Part shown: one piece after another, positions 41,982-43,100 of the stretch
Layout: every line of letters starts with the position of its first letter
How positions within the stretch are numbered: position 1 is the first letter of the stretch
From: JAUHWL01 sp964416385
GTDB taxonomy: Bacteria; Bacteroidota; Bacteroidia; Flavobacteriales; Schleiferiaceae
Length of the DNA stretch: 43,100 nt
Assembly: GCA_964416385.1 (NCBI GenBank)
Contig: CAYQDW010000015.1
Location: forward strand, 1 to 43,100
Direction of reading: 5' to 3'
Position numbers and translations under genes: made by a program
Notes under the pieces: generated by a model
The model's input: the letters and a program-made list of their open reading frames with translations, nothing else
Told to the model about the DNA's origin: nothing
Database searches by the model: none

Positions 41982-42923
41982 ATGAAGATTTTAGCAAACG
42001 ATGGCATTTCGGCATCAGGAAGAGAAGCCTTGATTAATACAGGACACGAACTACTTGATGTAACCGTAGCACAAGACCAGCTTAGCAACTACATTAACCA
42101 AGAACAAGTTGAAGTACTTCTGGTACGCAGTGCAACAAAAGTGCGCAAAGAGCTTATTGACGCTTGCCCAAGTTTAAAAATTATTGGCAGAGGTGGCGTT
42201 GGCATGGATAATATAGATGTAGACTACGCACGCGAAAAAGGTCTTACAGTAATTAATACACCTGCTGCAAGTAGCCAAAGTGTTGCAGAATTGGTAATGG
42301 CACACCTTTATGGCATGGTGCGTTTTCTGTATGATAGTAACCGCCAGATGCCATTAGATGGCGATTCTAAATTTAAAGACCTGAAGAAAAGTTACGCTGC
42401 TGGGATAGAACTAAGCGGTAAAACGCTTGGTATTATTGGCTTTGGCCGCATTGGTCAGGCGTTGGCCAAAATAGCTCTTGGTGTTGGCATGAAGGTGGTT
42501 CAATATGATCTTTACAATACACCCGAAAATATCAACGTTACCTTTTTTGATGGCCAGAGCCTATCATTTAATGTGCCCAAACTTGAATTAGACGCATTAC
42601 TTAAAACCAGTGATTTCATTTCACTACACGTACCCGGTGGCGATGTTATCGGTACCGAAGAAATTGAGAAGATGAAAGATGGTGCTGCCATTATTAATGC
42701 AGCCCGTGGTGGTGTGGTTAATGAAGATGCACTTTTAGATGCGCTTAATTCTGGGAAACTAAAATATGCCGCATTAGATGTATTTGTAAATGAACCAACG
42801 CCCGCTGTAAAGGTGTTAATGAACCCGCACGTGAGTCTTAGCCCGCACATTGGTGCAGCTACATTAGAAGCTCAAGACCGTATTGGTACCGAGTTGGCTG
42901 ATTTGATCAATCAGCACAAATAA
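41982..42923 (+). CDS. serA: D-3-phosphoglycerate dehydrogenase (short form, no ACT domain)
   Basis: A D-2-hydroxyacid dehydrogenase of 313 residues, placed as SerA by its position after serC. The Rossmann loop is GFGRIG (153-158) with D176 as the NAD-selecting acid. The catalytic set is R242 (NAARGGVVNE), E271 (NEPTP) and H289 (SPHIGAAT). The protein ends just after the substrate domain, without the ACT or intervening regulatory domain of E. coli SerA, so serine feedback through ACT cannot occur. The leader is A-rich without a Shine-Dalgarno sequence. Confidence 0.93.
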   Translation: MKILANDGISASGREALINTGHELLDVTVAQDQLSNYINQEQVEVLLVRSATKVRKELIDACPSLKIIGRGGVGMDNIDVDYAREKGLTVINTPAASSQSVAELVMAHLYGMVRFLYDSNRQMPLDGDSKFKDLKKSYAAGIELSGKTLGIIGFGRIGQALAKIALGVGMKVVQYDLYNTPENINVTFFDGQSLSFNVPKLELDALLKTSDFISLHVPGGDVIGTEEIEKMKDGAAIINAARGGVVNEDALLDALNSGKLKYAALDVFVNEPTPAVKVLMNPHVSLSPHIGAATLEAQDRIGTELADLINQHK

Positions 42924-42943
42924 CCAGTCACAATTCTTTTTTT

Positions 42944-42990
42944 CCCCATCGCTGTGCGCCTTAGGCGTGTGGAGGTGGGGTTTTTCTTTT
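42944..42990 (+). terminator. Terminator of serC-serA
   Basis: CCCCA (42944-42948) pairs with TGGGG (42976-42980). An inner stem centred on CGCC-TTA-GGCG extends it with several wobble pairs. TTTTTCTTTT (42981-42990) follows. Confidence 0.75.
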
Positions 42991-43100
42991 TTGCAACTTT
43001 GGAAAAAACCAGAACATGGCGGAAAACAAGGCCAAACAGAATTAAGGATCAGTATCGGCATTTTTAGGGATATCGGAAGAAGGATTAAGGGCGAAGGATA
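42991..43100. other. Intergenic end of the window, no supported gene
   Basis: After the serA terminator there is an ATG at 43016, but its frame stops after nine codons (MAENKAKQN). I see no other start, RNA gene or repeat here. The next gene may begin beyond the window. Confidence 0.5.

Noticed and set aside
43016..43045. ATG frame MAENKAKQN after the serA terminator
   Set aside because: It stops after nine codons; nothing supports it as a gene or as a pseudogene remnant.

Overview
The window comes from a member of the Bacteroidota, probably a flavobacterium-like lineage. The evidence is a PKD-repeat protein with a type IX secretion (Por) C-terminal sorting domain, a DUF4290 gene beside murA, a DnaJ with only two CxxCxGxG repeats, promoters of the TTG-N19-TAnnTTTG type, start codons with A-rich leaders rather than Shine-Dalgarno sequences, and the absence of tuf inside the str/S10 cluster. 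No tRNA, rRNA, CRISPR array, insertion sequence or phage gene was seen. Almost all of the sequence is ordinary chromosomal housekeeping DNA.

Layout. (1) 1-2640, minus strand: a possible operon of a sulfotransferase-like protein, a NIF3-family protein and a coiled-coil protein of the C4-zinc-ribbon family that has lost all four cysteines. (2) 2756-4980, minus: rpsA (ribosomal protein S1) with its own promoter and terminator. (3) 5123-8769, plus: a secreted PKD protein, a strong terminator, then an ECF-type sigma factor overlapping by 4 bp a protein with a cytoplasmic head, one transmembrane helix, a long periplasmic linker and a C-terminal outer-membrane barrel. This resembles the dual membrane-spanning anti-sigma factors (Dma) of Bacteroides and is the most interesting module here. 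(4) 8870-12579, minus: carA-eno-gltA, where the citrate synthase is of the eukaryotic (mitochondrial) type. (5) 12664-29574, minus: one unbroken str-S10-spc-alpha supercluster of 32 genes, rpsL to rplQ, including fusA, secY, infA, a 38-residue rpmJ and rpoA, with one clear promoter before rpsL and a terminator after rplQ. (6) 29830-31344, plus: an exported protein of unknown function with a TTG start. (7) 31432-36351, plus: UvrD/PcrA helicase, DUF4290, murA (active-site Cys replaced by Asp) and a TlpA-like thioredoxin. (8) 36515-38257, plus: grpE-dnaJ. (9) 38304-43100: a LuxC-like acyl-CoA reductase divergent from a 2[4Fe-4S] ferredoxin, an exported unknown protein, and serC-serA for serine synthesis.

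How the genes work together. Most encode the translation machinery and core metabolism: carbamoyl phosphate, glycolysis, TCA entry and serine. They lie in compact operons separated by clear rho-independent hairpins, several of them shared by convergent genes. A recurring feature is lost zinc ligands (the C4-ribbon protein, L36, S14, S4 and DnaJ zinc centre I). As far as I know these losses are widespread in this phylum rather than special to this strain. The two exported proteins at 29830 and 39902 and the sigma/anti-sigma target genes remain functionally unassigned.
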